Source: Pythium myriotylum (lineage: Eukaryota > Oomycota > Peronosporomycetes > Pythiales > Pythiaceae). From it: a stretch of DNA of 64,000 bases. The notes under the pieces were generated by a model. It searched no databases. It was not told where the DNA came from and saw only the letters and a list, made by a program, of their open reading frames with translations. This document shows positions 31,701 through 41,952 of the stretch, in pieces (position 1 is the stretch's first letter; every line of letters starts with the position of its first letter). The position numbers and the translations under genes are program-made. Location of the stretch: the NCBI GenBank assembly GCA_023091665.1, contig JALJCQ010000009.1, positions 2,666,001-2,730,000 of the forward strand, written 5' to 3'.

Positions 31701-34700
31701 AGTGAAGATGGAGGGGAATCGCCGGGTGTTCGCCGCACTGGTCGTGATAAATCGTGGTCGGGAACCTCGTGGATCAGCGAGCACGACAATACAAGTTTCG
31801 TAGATGCTTCTGGTCCGCCAGAAGAGATCACCAACACCCACGACGAGTCTCAGTCGTCCCCTCGGCACTCTTGGGTTAGCGAGGATGGTTCTCAGGTGGA
31901 GACGCGTCGTACTGGGCGAGATAAGTCGTGGTCTGGCACTTCCTGGATTAGTGAGCACGACAACGGAAGCTTTGTGGATGCTTCAGCGCAACAACAAGCT
32001 TCGCCTCGTACGTCGTGGATCAGCGAAACTCCAAGCACTCCAGTCCAACGCGAGGCGGCAACGTCGTGGGTCAGCGAGAGTGACACGGAGCGCCGATACT
32101 CGACGACATCGTGGATCAGTGAGGCAACTCACGAAGCCAACATTGCAACAGTCGAAGAACCTCCGCGTCATTCATGGGTTAGCGAGGCTGAGAGTGTGCA
32201 GGCTTTACAGGCGGTAGAGGCAACGTCTCGGACATCGTGGGTAAGCGAAAGCACGATGTCAGAGGCCGCTCGCCGACCATCATCACCTCGCTCCTCGTGG
32301 GTCAGCGAGAAAAACGAAGCAACGGAGTCTTCACCTAGAACATCATGGGTGAACGAGGCGTCCGAATCAGAAGCTGTTACTCGTCGATCATCTTCCCGAA
32401 CGTCGTGGGTCAACGAAGCATCGAACGCCAATTCCTTCGTGGATGCCTCAGCTTCTCGTCATTCCTTTGTGAGCGAAAGCTCTGTCGAAGAAAGCACGCA
32501 GCAAGTTATAGTCGAAGCAGGTGTCGCTATCGTTGCTGCTCCAGAGCGAGACTCGGTTGACCCAGCGTCTCCTGCGCGGGCATCATTCCTCAGCGAGATC
32601 TCGGATATCATTGAGACACAGCAGGATGCATCACCGCGCTCTTCAATCTCCAGTCAACCGACCACCGACCCCGCCAGCCAAACCGATACGATCTTGACTG
32701 CGCGCATCTCTACAACCTCGAGTGAAGCCAGCGCGTTGGCTACCACTATCCAGGACGAGCGCCTTGGAGAAGAGACCGTTGCTCCTCGGTCAGGTTATGG
32801 CAACGATGAGACTCTTCACGTATCGAATGTCGCTGAGAACACTGCAAGCAACGGAACACCGCGTCTATCCTACTCGAGTGACGACCAGCGAAATCATGCC
32901 CATTTCGACGACGCGACATCGGGGCGTGCGTCAGAGGCGAGTGAACGTCTCTCTATGGAGGACGATGCGTCGAATGCACCGCGCCTGTCTTTCGTCAGCG
33001 CGCGAACAACTGAGACAAGCGTCGAGGTTCAGCTTGACATCGACGCGCATGTCGTCACTCAGCGGTTCTCAGTCGAAAGTGACGACTTGATCCTACCAGA
33101 GCACGTTCAACCAGCTGTCGCAGCTCGTGAGTCGCAGTCCAGCAGCGGGCGATCGAGCGGCTACGACGCTGACAACATTGAAACTTCAACGAGCCGCAGC
33201 TCGTACGTTAGCGAGCAAACCCGCGACCGAGAGCTGGACACAACTCATCCGTCAAATTCTCCGCGCAGCTCGCACTCTAGCCGCAACAGCGCGGACGACG
33301 ACGACCAGTCGCTGTTTCCTGAGTCGTACACCGACCTCACGCGACCGATCAGTCTTTCCAACGCGAGTATCGACAATCTTGTGGACCGAGATGATGCTGG
33401 TCGACATGCCGCAGCTGTCGCAGAGGCAGCTCGCTACTCGTCATCCACTGAAGGTGACTTTGAACGCGACGATTTGGTGGTTCAAACTCAAGTCCAAGAT
33501 GACAAAGAGACGTCTTCGCGTCGCTATTCGTCGGCAAGCGAGGGCGACACTGTGGATCGCAGCAGCATGGCGATTGGCTACTCGGACTACGATGATGTGA
33601 GCTCGCGAAGCCAGTCGTCGTCGGTCGCGGCTCGCGACGAAGCACGATTTGCAGCTTGGGCCGAGGAGTCATCAATTAACGAGGACCTGACGGACGAGAT
33701 GCAGCGTCGCTCCCAGGTGTCGAGTATTAGCGACATGTACGATGCGTCACCACGCGCGAGCGAAGACTTGGGCGTAATACCTGAGACTCACCCTCGTCGA
33801 TCGCTGAGCTCGAATGGAAGTTACAACTCGCCGATGGGTTCAGAACAGAAGCCGGACGATCTGAGACGCTTTGTGAGCGTGATGAACGTTTTCGTCGAGC
33901 CGTATGAAGACGAGTCGCCTCGCAGTTCGATCTCGAATGGTGTCCTTGGAGTGCACGAAGAGGAAGTGGAGGTCGTTGAAGTCGTTGAAGCTGTAGACGA
34001 CGTCCATTTGCAAGCTCTTGCCCCTGTTCCACAGGAGGAAGTCCACGTGACGGTAACCGTGGAGGTGAAAGAGCCTGTTGCTCCCCCACCAGTGAACCCT
34101 TTCGTCGAGTATGGATCGTCACGCGGCTCATCCTCGAGTGAGGAAGATCTAGTCGCTGATGTCCAACACCTTGGTAAACCTACTGAGGAGTTCAGGAGAA
34201 GCTCCCTCTCGAGCGCAGGAGACCACGAAGTAGTTGTGGTCGAGACACTGGACCAGCTCGCCGGTCCCGTCGACATTGTGGCCGAGCCTCAACTCTCCCA
34301 GACTTCATCGACTGCCGAACGCCTGACGATCTCGTCTCAGCATGTAGAGCTCGACAGTCTACTCGCGACCCGAGAGTACGTCGCCACAGAGGTATCTCCG
34401 CACTCGTCGTTGTCGAGCGTGAGCCCGCGTGACCACGTGCAGGAGACGATCGTCGCGGCCGCCGACTTGCTGCAGCATGCTGCCCACGAGGTCGAGGCCA
34501 CTGCCAGTTCGAATGAGCGTACCAGCATCGTGAAAGAAGTCAAGTCGAGCGAGCTCGAGACCACCACGACTACCATCACCGTCACTACCACCACCGTCAC
34601 TACCACCTCGACTTCGTCGGCGACAACAGAGCCTTTCTCGTACCCCAAGGCTGAGCCGCTCGGCCCTCCCGTTGCCGTGCTCATCCCGACGCCAGTGCCG

Positions 34701-34988
34701 GTTGAAGCAGCAGCATCACCTGCAGAACCCAAAGTCCCGGCTCAGTCCCCGCCGCCACCTGCAGTGGCAGCTCCGCCCTCGGTCTCGGAGCCCGTCACAT
34801 CTTCGTCATCGGCAGGAGACGCGACGCGTGTCAACGTACGTGGCGACCACGCGTTGCTCGCGAGCGCGTCGACGCTCACGCGTGAGCAGCTCAACAGCAT
34901 CGCGCTCGACCATCTCCCATCGTCCGACAGCGAGAGCGAGAGCGACGGCTACGGCTCAGACGACGACCTCAACTTCGACTCGGACTAG
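28794..34988 (+). CDS. Giant C2-domain-like protein with SW-rich tandem repeats, cluster member 3
   Basis: 2064 residues in one exon. Residues about 1-160 are the cluster's C2-like domain (LSLCVYSAELDTAA, YCKVYVDAN, LPSWNETFTIDVYD, ILTIRLKSK, VVGACAIPLHQI, GKLRLQMMV). The rest is Ser/Glu/Asp-rich and predicted disordered. Between about residues 560 and 1230 it carries 11 copies of DK(S/T)WSGTSWI followed by DE, NE or SE, mixed with many (R/H)(T/S)SW(V/I)SE units. A late VEVVEVVEAVDDV/TTTTTITVTTTTV region and the acidic end SDSESESDGYGSDDDLNFDSD-type tail (last 20 or so residues) follow. No described family is recognised. A repeat-display or multivalent docking protein is a guess from the architecture. 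Confidence 0.8.
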   Translation: MAGGDHCTLSLCVYSAELDTAATGAYCKVYVDANDRSHGSGGAGEGNNHVASPDPTARSSEGQATRSFHTHVDKSEKKTYLPSWNETFTIDVYDRRNEILTIRLKSKKLLHVSVVGACAIPLHQIPTGRPVDQWFPVQKGGKRRGKLRLQMMVSYPQPPLSGVGTPVRSPLPPQQGFGHRRNSSQDMRRSLEQRGSSLYQRPSSISSQHSEHAFSYRQPTPPHAGVEPPPQMTLAATGYQPEDEPQKERSPLKTPTYEIYRPATNPRLDLESDDDDEASFPRVAELHRLESDLIGESSDDEMDGAALLPKSPQYLERLTEGGAGDEESPLDDAARASGTHADVEEHLSVDDFKPQERASDSSATRSSVHSESPKPVSSDAAPAASSDRRSSVEVLRRTKVALPQEDLPRMLEASASFESVEESLDMSGIVVSAPEQRAVSSHGSDVVLGEVVSGEVVVAEIADDVWDRYSNASSEGPTYPSAASPSSSSSMGVDEGIPVEVYDANPFVEPGSPIHSSQGDQEERFEEAVVPRDSISSDGGDHREFFGSDQEESVPSPTPRKTSSPRSSWTGDQDDARPTPVINDENSPRNSWVTEGSYGASAAGSGSRQSRISWVSQDSVAPPPQSSRRDKTWSGTSWIDENTSIAEERTSWVSEKSDLPAPDATSPRATRRDKSWSGTSWINENESASFVDASSANEQSSSRTSWISEKSEVNATSATSPRRSGRDKSWSGTSWIDENATSATSPRRSGRDKSWSGTSWIDENATSATSPRRSGRDKSWSGTSWIDENATSATSPRRSGRDKSWSGTSWIDEKSEVNATSATSPRRSGRDKSWSGTSWIDENAEDEQSRTSWISEHSEAPDTDASSPRATRRDKSWSGTSWINENDNSSFVDASGAQQQLSPRSLSVAEKSEYVRRTGRDKSWSGTSWISENENTSFVDATGQGSPRSSWISEGPEYANDSVSQHSWVSEDGGESPGVRRTGRDKSWSGTSWISEHDNTSFVDASGPPEEITNTHDESQSSPRHSWVSEDGSQVETRRTGRDKSWSGTSWISEHDNGSFVDASAQQQASPRTSWISETPSTPVQREAATSWVSESDTERRYSTTSWISEATHEANIATVEEPPRHSWVSEAESVQALQAVEATSRTSWVSESTMSEAARRPSSPRSSWVSEKNEATESSPRTSWVNEASESEAVTRRSSSRTSWVNEASNANSFVDASASRHSFVSESSVEESTQQVIVEAGVAIVAAPERDSVDPASPARASFLSEISDIIETQQDASPRSSISSQPTTDPASQTDTILTARISTTSSEASALATTIQDERLGEETVAPRSGYGNDETLHVSNVAENTASNGTPRLSYSSDDQRNHAHFDDATSGRASEASERLSMEDDASNAPRLSFVSARTTETSVEVQLDIDAHVVTQRFSVESDDLILPEHVQPAVAARESQSSSGRSSGYDADNIETSTSRSSYVSEQTRDRELDTTHPSNSPRSSHSSRNSADDDDQSLFPESYTDLTRPISLSNASIDNLVDRDDAGRHAAAVAEAARYSSSTEGDFERDDLVVQTQVQDDKETSSRRYSSASEGDTVDRSSMAIGYSDYDDVSSRSQSSSVAARDEARFAAWAEESSINEDLTDEMQRRSQVSSISDMYDASPRASEDLGVIPETHPRRSLSSNGSYNSPMGSEQKPDDLRRFVSVMNVFVEPYEDESPRSSISNGVLGVHEEEVEVVEVVEAVDDVHLQALAPVPQEEVHVTVTVEVKEPVAPPPVNPFVEYGSSRGSSSSEEDLVADVQHLGKPTEEFRRSSLSSAGDHEVVVVETLDQLAGPVDIVAEPQLSQTSSTAERLTISSQHVELDSLLATREYVATEVSPHSSLSSVSPRDHVQETIVAAADLLQHAAHEVEATASSNERTSIVKEVKSSELETTTTTITVTTTTVTTTSTSSATTEPFSYPKAEPLGPPVAVLIPTPVPVEAAASPAEPKVPAQSPPPPAVAAPPSVSEPVTSSSSAGDATRVNVRGDHALLASASTLTREQLNSIALDHLPSSDSESESDGYGSDDDLNFDSD
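30933..31319 (+). repeat. 75-bp coding tandem repeat, five copies
   Basis: Copies start at 30933, 31008, 31083, 31158 and 31245; the fifth is displaced by a 12-base insert (AAGTCGGAGGTG) that also precedes copy 1. Each encodes 25 residues containing TSATSPRRSGRDKSW. The copies are nearly identical in DNA, implying recent expansion or gene conversion. Confidence 0.95.
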
Positions 34989-36036
34989 AGAGAGCAAGCA
35001 AGCCTTCCCCCATCAAAACTTCCGTAGGGTACTGTGTTGTGTTAATTCAAAATGGCTACATTCGAAACCGTCGCCAGAGGGCGTCTTGTTTGCCACGTTG
35101 GCGCCAACAGTCGATTCCAACGAACCAGGCGATTGCGCGGAATGTCGCGGTGGGTGCGTTGGACTGATACGAATCGCCGTCCCTTGCTGACGGCGGCGAG
35201 TGCGCTGTCACAGTCTCGTAAGAGGCCGGACGACTCGGTCACTCGCGCCTCCCGCGAGTCATCACGGGACATGCGGACAATGCATCGAGCTCTGACCACA
35301 CTAAGGCTCGTTGGCGTGCATTGGATCGAGTTTGGGAGGCCGCCAACGTGTGAGTAATCGTGCACCGATCTCCACAATCATGGGTTTATTGGCCGCGCAT
35401 CAATAGAGGAGGGGGGAGGAGCCGTTCGTTGAGGATGCGGGCCAATATTATTGGGCTGCCCCGACAATTTGTTGTTAGTAAAAGAGTTGGCGAGGTCTTG
35501 AATGGCCTCACAGAGTGGAGCCCGTCGTTCCACCCGCCGGGCGGATGCATCGAAAACAGGCTGCGAAAGCCTTGGCGGCCCCCGCTCTGTAAGAGTCTCA
35601 CCGTGAGACGACAAGCGTTCGAGAAGTCTACGAAAGAGCACGGCATTCCGACCACATGGACAAGAGAGAGGTACGGAGTTTCGCGCGTTTTCGCCCGGCA
35701 GAAGCGCCCTCTGCCCGCCGTCAATTCCAAAACACGGTACCTTCCAAGAGCCCAACTCCAGTCCATGCATAGCAATAGTGTCAAGGGACTACCGTGTTTT
35801 GAGAAAGAAACGGCTCCAGGATGGCCAGTCCACCGGGGGCAAAACGACCGCCGTGGCACTCTCCCTTTGGCCCGTCTCTCCCCTCCCCGACCCCGACTGC
35901 CTTCCCAATCACCGCCCGGCGACGCGACAATCCCGCTTGAGTTAGGGCCCGGGGGTAGTTTTCCCCAACAAACCAACGCGCCAACGCCAACGCCATCTCC
36001 CGAGGAGCTCACTCGCGCCACCTCGCCGGAACGCGC
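34989..36036. other. Spacer between C2 genes 3 and 4, about 1 kb
   Basis: No supported gene, repeat or recognisable promoter motif was seen. Confidence 0.4.
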
Positions 36037-38119
36037 ATGGAACGCCGGCGGTCCTCGGCGCCGAGCCGCCCGTACCGGCTCCTCCTGCGCGTCTACGGGG
36101 CCGAGAACCTCAAGCATGTGTCGTCGCAAGGCACCTACTGCAAGATCACGCTCGAGGAAGGCGCGTTGACGCGCGGCAGCGCGCGCGCGAGCCTCAAGCG
36201 CTTGCTCCAGAAGAGCGACCTGGCGAGCGAGTTCCGCGTCTACAAGACCCAGGCGCAGAAGTCGATCTGCGGCAAGCCCGTCTGGAACGAGAAGTTCGAG
36301 ATCCCGATCTTCGACCCGGCCCACCAGACGCTCAACATCCGCGTCAAGAGCGCTAGGCTCATGTCGGCGCCCGCGATCGGCGAGGTCACTCTGCTGCTGC
36401 GAGACGTCTCGACCGACGCGACGTGGGACCGGTGGATTAATTTATTGGACAACAGCAAGCGCCCCGTTGGCCGCCTGCGAATACAAATGCGCCTCGACTC
36501 GATGTCGCCCTTGTCCAGGAGCGTCGACGAGGACGAGCTGAGAGACCAGTACGTGCCGCGTCGCACATCGACGCACAGTAGTCGTAGTATGCCGTCGCCC
36601 GTGCCGAGAGCAGCGCGCCGGGGCGCACTCATCGCCCCGCCGATTGCCGGCGCTGGCCTGGCCCGAAGATCGTCAACCCTGTCGCGGAGCCTTCTCGACT
36701 CCCATGCTAGCGGATCTGTGTCAGCCGGTGAATCGATCAGCTCGGATAACTCGAACGACCGCAACTCGATCCCAGTCGCGCCGACATCATACTCCGAGAA
36801 CTCCTACTCCTCCGAGAACCCATTTCAGGACTCGATCATGTCTTCACCACTCATTAGTCGATCATCGAAGTCGTCGAGCTTCCCTCGAGACACTGGTATG
36901 GGCAGCAATGCGAGGTTCACCGGATTGAGTGCAAGCGAACGAGACACTGGTAGCAATGCGAGGTTCACCGGATTGAGTGCAAGTGAGCGAGACACTGGCA
37001 GCGATGCGAGATTCACCGGAATGAGTGCAAGCGAGCGAGACACTGGCAGTAATGCGAGATTTTCTCGAATGAGTGCAAGTGAACTAGACTCTGGCATGGG
37101 CAGCAATGCGAGATTTACCGGAATGAGCGGGAGTGACCGATACACCGGTCTCAGCCGTCCTACGGGAACCTCATACGCGAGCCGCGCTACTGAAGAGCTT
37201 GGTATGTTTCTCACGTCCGACTTAATTGTTTCTGCTCAGATCCTAACATTATATCTTGTGGCACACAGACTTTCTTGCTAGCAAGTACATGGTGCGATCG
37301 ACCCAGGCTTCTGCTCGTCAGCAGCCAGTTCCGGAAGACGACGAATCCGAGAGTGAGAATGTGCTACCGGTCCAAGCACCGCCCGAGCGAGGACATCGCA
37401 CATCCAACCGAGCACTTTCGCAGTGTGAGCTGGAAACGCCCATTGAATCACTTTCACCACTGTCACCGCTATCACCGTTGGTCCCGGCCTCGACATCGGT
37501 GACTCAATTAGGTTCATCTGTTTCGTCTGCCTCCCAGTCATCGTCGCCCCCGTCCTCTTCAACGTCGCCGGCCTCACCACGAACATCCGGACCAACACCC
37601 CCATCGAAAGCCACGGGAAACAAAGCAAACAACCAAACCGGCACCAGTTCTGAAAGCAAGGCGAAGGACGAACGAAGTCCTCGCACGACTAATACAACTG
37701 CGACGAGCTCGGACGATGAAAATCCGATCGAAACTGTCGAGTTTGACTTTGATACGGGCGTTGTGAGACCGAGCACGCGACTGCCGTCCCAGATCAAGAG
37801 ACGAACGTCGTCACGGTCGTACCGCTCACCCTCTCAGGCCGAGCCAGAATATGACCAAAGTGACGATGAGAGTGAGGAGCGAGAGGACGACGAGTTGGAT
37901 CCAGACGGAGATTCTGACGGTCCACGCATGGTCCTCCGACCAACTGTGATGAAGGTTCTCGGACGTGACAGCGTAAATGTCATCATGGACGCTGACGAAG
38001 AAGATGAAGACTATGACGATTTCGAATCGGATCCATTCTTGTTCGACGAGTTCCCGATCCTGGGCATGAATGGCACGCTTCTGATGGTTGACGACATGGA
38101 CTACGCGAACTACTCATGA
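36037..38119 (+). CDS. C2-domain-like protein with NARFTG repeats, cluster member 4, two exons
   Basis: Exons 36037-37201 and 37269-38119 with a 67-base intron (GTATGT...CACACAG) give 671 residues; the join reads EEL-DFLASKYM. Residues about 8-160 are the C2-like domain (LLLRVYGAENLKHV, YCKITLEEGAL, KPVWNEKFEIPIFD, LNIRVKSA, IGEVTLLLRDV). Residues about 285-370 hold five repeats of the type RDTGSNARFTGLSASE. The C-terminus is Ser/Pro-rich, then strongly acidic (DADEEDEDYDDFESDPFLFD). Last of the four tandem C2 genes. Function unknown; a membrane-linked scaffold is possible. Confidence 0.78.
36892..37145 (+). repeat. Coding tandem repeat, about 57-63 bp unit, five copies
   Basis: Five diverging copies encode DTG(MG)S(N/D)ARFTG(L/M)SASER. 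Two units carry an extra Met-Gly, so unit length varies by six bases. Confidence 0.85.
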
Positions 38120-38398
38120 GGACGTTCGAGTTGTCGATTCTATTATTTGCTGGCGTCGTGGACGCCAACCCACTTACGCTTCTCCAGCGTATCCCCCTAT
38201 TAATTATGAGCACTGTCACTCACCCGTAGTAGCGTAAATATTTGTCAGTGGAGAATGTGAAAATGCCGTACCCATCCATCAAATGTGCTGAATTGATGTG
38301 TTCTCTCAACCCAACATCATGCTCACATAGTGACAACAATGGCGTCATTGTTTTGAAAAGGAGGAGCTCCTGAAGAGCCATCCGTCGAATCTGCCGTG
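38120..38398. promoter_or_regulatory. Promoter spacer of the IQ/B-box gene
   Basis: About 280 bases with no gene seen; the promoter is inferred from position only. Confidence 0.3.
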
Positions 38399-41193
38399 AT
38401 GGGGACAGCGGCGACGCAGAAGACGCCCGACCAGGCCGCGGCGCTCATCCAGGCGCGCGTTCGTGGTCTGCAGTATCGCCAGAGACAGCAGCGTCTAGTC
38501 GTGCGTCGGCTTCCCGCATGAAATGGCTACAGCACCCATTATGACACGAACGTCGTGGTGGCTCTTCCACAGAATGGGATCACCAAGTTACAGGCGCGCC
38601 AGCGTGGGCGATACACGCGGCGCGAGTACCAGAAACTTCTCGAGTTCTACAACGAGCAAGAGTCGTTCCTCGCCGAAAGCAAACGGCGCCAAGTTCGGCT
38701 CTGGCACCGCGAGCAGGAGCTGTACTTTCTACAGCATACGACTGCCGAGCAGCTCGACGCGATCCGCGCGTTCCAGCACGAGCGCAGCGCGCGCCGCATC
38801 CAGCGCGAGTGGAAACGCTTACACCCGACGCCTCTTGAGGATGTAGATATCAGCGGACTCGGGAGCCCATTTGACCCGTTTGGGTTCGCTTCGGAGTCTC
38901 GCAGCGGCGAGACGACTGCCGCCACAAGACTGCAACCGCGGGCCGAAGTGCTCAAAGAGCTATTCGGCAGCGTGCCGACGAGCACAGTAGCGAGTCAAGA
39001 CACTGAAAAGGCCGCACGACGTCGCGCTGAAATCCAGGAGAGGTACGACGAACGCTTATATTCGGCCGATCGTCTGTTATTTGGTCTTACTGTGCTGACG
39101 ACTAGGATCCAGCGAATGCGGAAGGATGCGGACAAACAGGTCACACCGACAGCGAAACCGACGCGTCGAATGCTGTATGATGAATTAGTCGCGCTCCGTT
39201 TGGAGACGGCTAGGCAACTGCAGGAGTCGAAAGATGTATACAGAAAGCAGCGCAGCCAACGCGACCTCGAGGGGGCTCAGCTTAGTGCAAGCTGTCGCAA
39301 TCGACTCGCGTATCTCTCGGATGACAGTCGCATTACATCTCTGCTGAACGCAAAGCGACCACATGATGATCGCATTGCCTTCGAGCGAAACGATTTCAAA
39401 GAGAAGACGAGAACGTGGTCAGAAGATCGGAAACGAGCAGCCTGGGAGAATCATATCAGAATTGTCGAGAGTGTGCTCGGAAAAAGCAAATGGTACGAGA
39501 CTTTCATCGCTGGAGAGAAGCGCGATATCCGCAGGGTGTATGCTCGGTCACCATGGGAAAATGAAAAGCGAGTGTGGCAGTGGCCTCGGTCCGATGAACA
39601 AAATAACTCGCCGTCCGAGCCAATCGCAGGAACAGCCCGTGGCAGAGCTACGGCCTTTGATCGTTTTGTCTTCTGCCTCGGCGATGTGGACGAGAATGCC
39701 CCCAACAACCAAGACGATGACAATAAAGTGTCAAGTATACCTGATCCCCTGGACGATAGGACGGCCTCAGCATGGTGGAGAGCCCACGCCACGCAATCCC
39801 ACTCAAACATCAAGCAACTTCAGAAAAAGCAACTTCGGAAGATGAGGGGCAACAATGCAGGTGCTGGGAGCAACAACCGCAGCGAGGATGCCCAGGTCAC
39901 GCCCGAGATGCTTGTCAACCCTGTCTTCTATGAATTATACAAACGCGTGAACGAAACGGCAAGACAAAAAGAATTGGAGGCGGCAGTCGCTGCGCGCATG
40001 AGCCAACTTGAGCAAAAGATCCAGCAAAAGGTCGTGGAGTTTGAGACCCAGATCGACATCAACACGCGATTGATTGTGGAAGAGAAGAACCGTGTGCTGC
40101 AACAAAAAGCGCGCAAGACGAAAGAGGAGAAATCGGCGACACAGATCCAGCGAGTCATGCGTGGGAATCTCGGTCGCAAGAAAGCGAAAGAGCACTTGGC
40201 AGAATATTTCGTGATGGTGCGAGGCCGCGCAATCCGTAAGGGGAAGTGCGAAGAATGCGGTGAACAACCAGCGGTGCTGCAGTGCAACGAATGTGAGGAG
40301 AGCTTGCACTTCTGTCCTGTGTGCTGGGTTCAAGTTCACTCGACGAGACGTCGCAAGCCCCACGTTCCTATTCCTATGGCAGTTGTGCCAGTGGCAGCCA
40401 AGAGGACTGATGCAAAGGTGCATGAACGGGCGAGTGCTGTTAAAAGGACTGGAACGAGAGGTACTCAAGCTACCAAACGAGATGTCTCGCCCCAACCGCC
40501 AATCAGGGGAACTATGGGAATAGTGCTAAGCTCACCATACCCCGAGGAGAACCACACTACTGGCACCCGTGAATCAGGTGCCCACACTTTGGACTCCACG
40601 AGTGCCGCATGGATGGACCATCCAAAAGCAAGTGTGCCCATGCTACAGCTAACTGCGAAAGCTGAAGCAGCCACCCACCCGGAAGGGACAACGAGTGATA
40701 ACAACGCTACAGCCGTGATGTCAGGCTATGTGGGTGAGTGTGTACCGGAGGATAAAGGGAAGTCTGAAAGGGGTGCAGACGGAGACCCTGATGAGACGAA
40801 AGTGATGCAGATTGGGAGCCGTCAACATCATCCTTTGAAAAAGCACAGACCAGGAAACGCGAAAACAGGGAGCTCAGGTTCCCGCGTCAGCCTTCGTCAA
40901 CGATAGCGGAGAAGGAAGACAAAATAGCCCCCACAGCCATAGTTGTTGACTCCAAACCTCTCCAAGAAGCGAGCTTAACGACAGAAACGGCTGCTATCTC
41001 AGTCACTACAAACGACAGCCAGAACCCGGACACAGAGTCGATTGCGCAGCCAGTTGCCCAAGCGCCAGTTACTGCACCAAACTCGCCGCAAGTGACTCTC
41101 GATCAAAACGACGCAGCCCGAAAAATTCAGGCGCTTCGACGTCGGCAGATATCCAAACAGAAACAAGAGGCGAGCCCCAACCCAAAAGAGTGA
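38399..41193 (+). CDS. IQ-motif protein with B-box-like zinc finger, three exons
   Basis: Exons 38399-38500, 38573-40733 and 40811-41193; introns of 72 (GTGCGT) and 77 (GTGAGT) bases. All phases fit and give 881 residues. Unspliced, the frame stops at 40906 and the C-terminal IQ motif is lost. IQ-like motifs: AALIQARVRGLQYRQRQQR at the N-terminus, SARRIQREWKRL, SATQIQRVMRGNLGRKKAKE near residue 550, and AARKIQALRRRQISKQ at the end. A Cys/His cluster CEECGEQPAVLQCNEC...CPVCWVQVHSTRRRKPH follows the third IQ motif and resembles a B-box. The combination suggests a calmodulin-regulated flagellar or cytoskeletal protein; this is inference. Confidence 0.78.
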
Positions 41194-41413
41194 CTTGATC
41201 AAGAGTGATCATCATCGCCTTCAGTTCGTTTGAGCCCACGGTTACATTCTACTCTTCGCCCACACGGAGGACGGGTATCCACGACAGGACAGCTTCTTAC
41301 TACTCTCTCACTGACGGAAGACAACGGAGAATGAATCAAATCGACGTATTACGTGATGCTGGGTCTTAATTTTGCATGAAGTCAACGTGGAGTTGATCAC
41401 TCCCTGCGGGTCG

Positions 41414-41722
41414 CTAATCCTTTTGCTGGTGGGCCTTGCGATCCTCAAAATGTTCCGTGCTGCCCAAGTGGCTCTTCTGGATGCGCTCAATCTCCCCGGA
41501 ATCCGTGACATTGGCGACGTTCGGGTCCTGATGGCCGTGGGTCGCGATCGCATGGGCGTCTTTCTGCGGCGGCGCACTGCGCTGTTTCGCCAGTTGCTCC
41601 TTCGTCGGCTCGACCGTCGGCATCTCGTCAACAATTCGAGAAACTTCTGCTTGCTCGCGAGCGAGTTCTCGAATGCCGAGCTCCTTTTTGGTTTTCTCGT
41701 CTGGGACGAGTCTCGACCCCAC
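41414..41722 (-). CDS. Small conserved-looking hydrophilic protein, 5' end unresolved
   Basis: A minus-strand frame of about 102 codons begins SRLVPDEKTKKELGIREL and ends HLGSTEHFEDRKAHQQKD. It is charged, Gln/Glu/His-rich and codon-like, but has no ATG at its 5' end (an in-frame TGA lies just upstream), so a short first exon is likely further right, around 41740-41830. No family is recognised. It is divergent from the hAT-derived gene on the plus strand and convergent with the IQ/B-box gene. Confidence 0.45.
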   Translation of the reverse strand: MGSRLVPDEKTKKELGIRELAREQAEVSRIVDEMPTVEPTKEQLAKQRSAPPQKDAHAIATHGHQDPNVANVTDSGEIERIQKSHLGSTEHFEDRKAHQQKD

Positions 41723-41952
41723 ACGACTCCCACTTCAACTTGGTGCTCACATGTCACAGATATCTGACGTGGTCCACCTCATTTCCATCAGCCCGTTCTT
41801 TGCGTGGTCCACATCATTACCCATCAATTCATTTTTGTTTTCCGTGGTCGGGAGTGGCTCTGTGTGTGCCCAGGGAGAGAATTCATTTTCTAATCGTGTG
41901 GAAGAATTGCAGCTCGGCCGGGACCATCACTCTGGTTTCCCCGCGCTCGCAC

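Noticed and set aside
30665..31837. A 390-codon minus-strand open frame with repeated HDVPDHDLSRP
   Set aside because: It is the exact antisense of the SW repeats of the giant C2 gene, and the open frame follows from the repeat and codon bias.
41308..41757. 149-codon minus-strand frame overlapping the small hypothetical gene
   Set aside because: Arg/Ser-rich shifted reading; the other frame has balanced composition.
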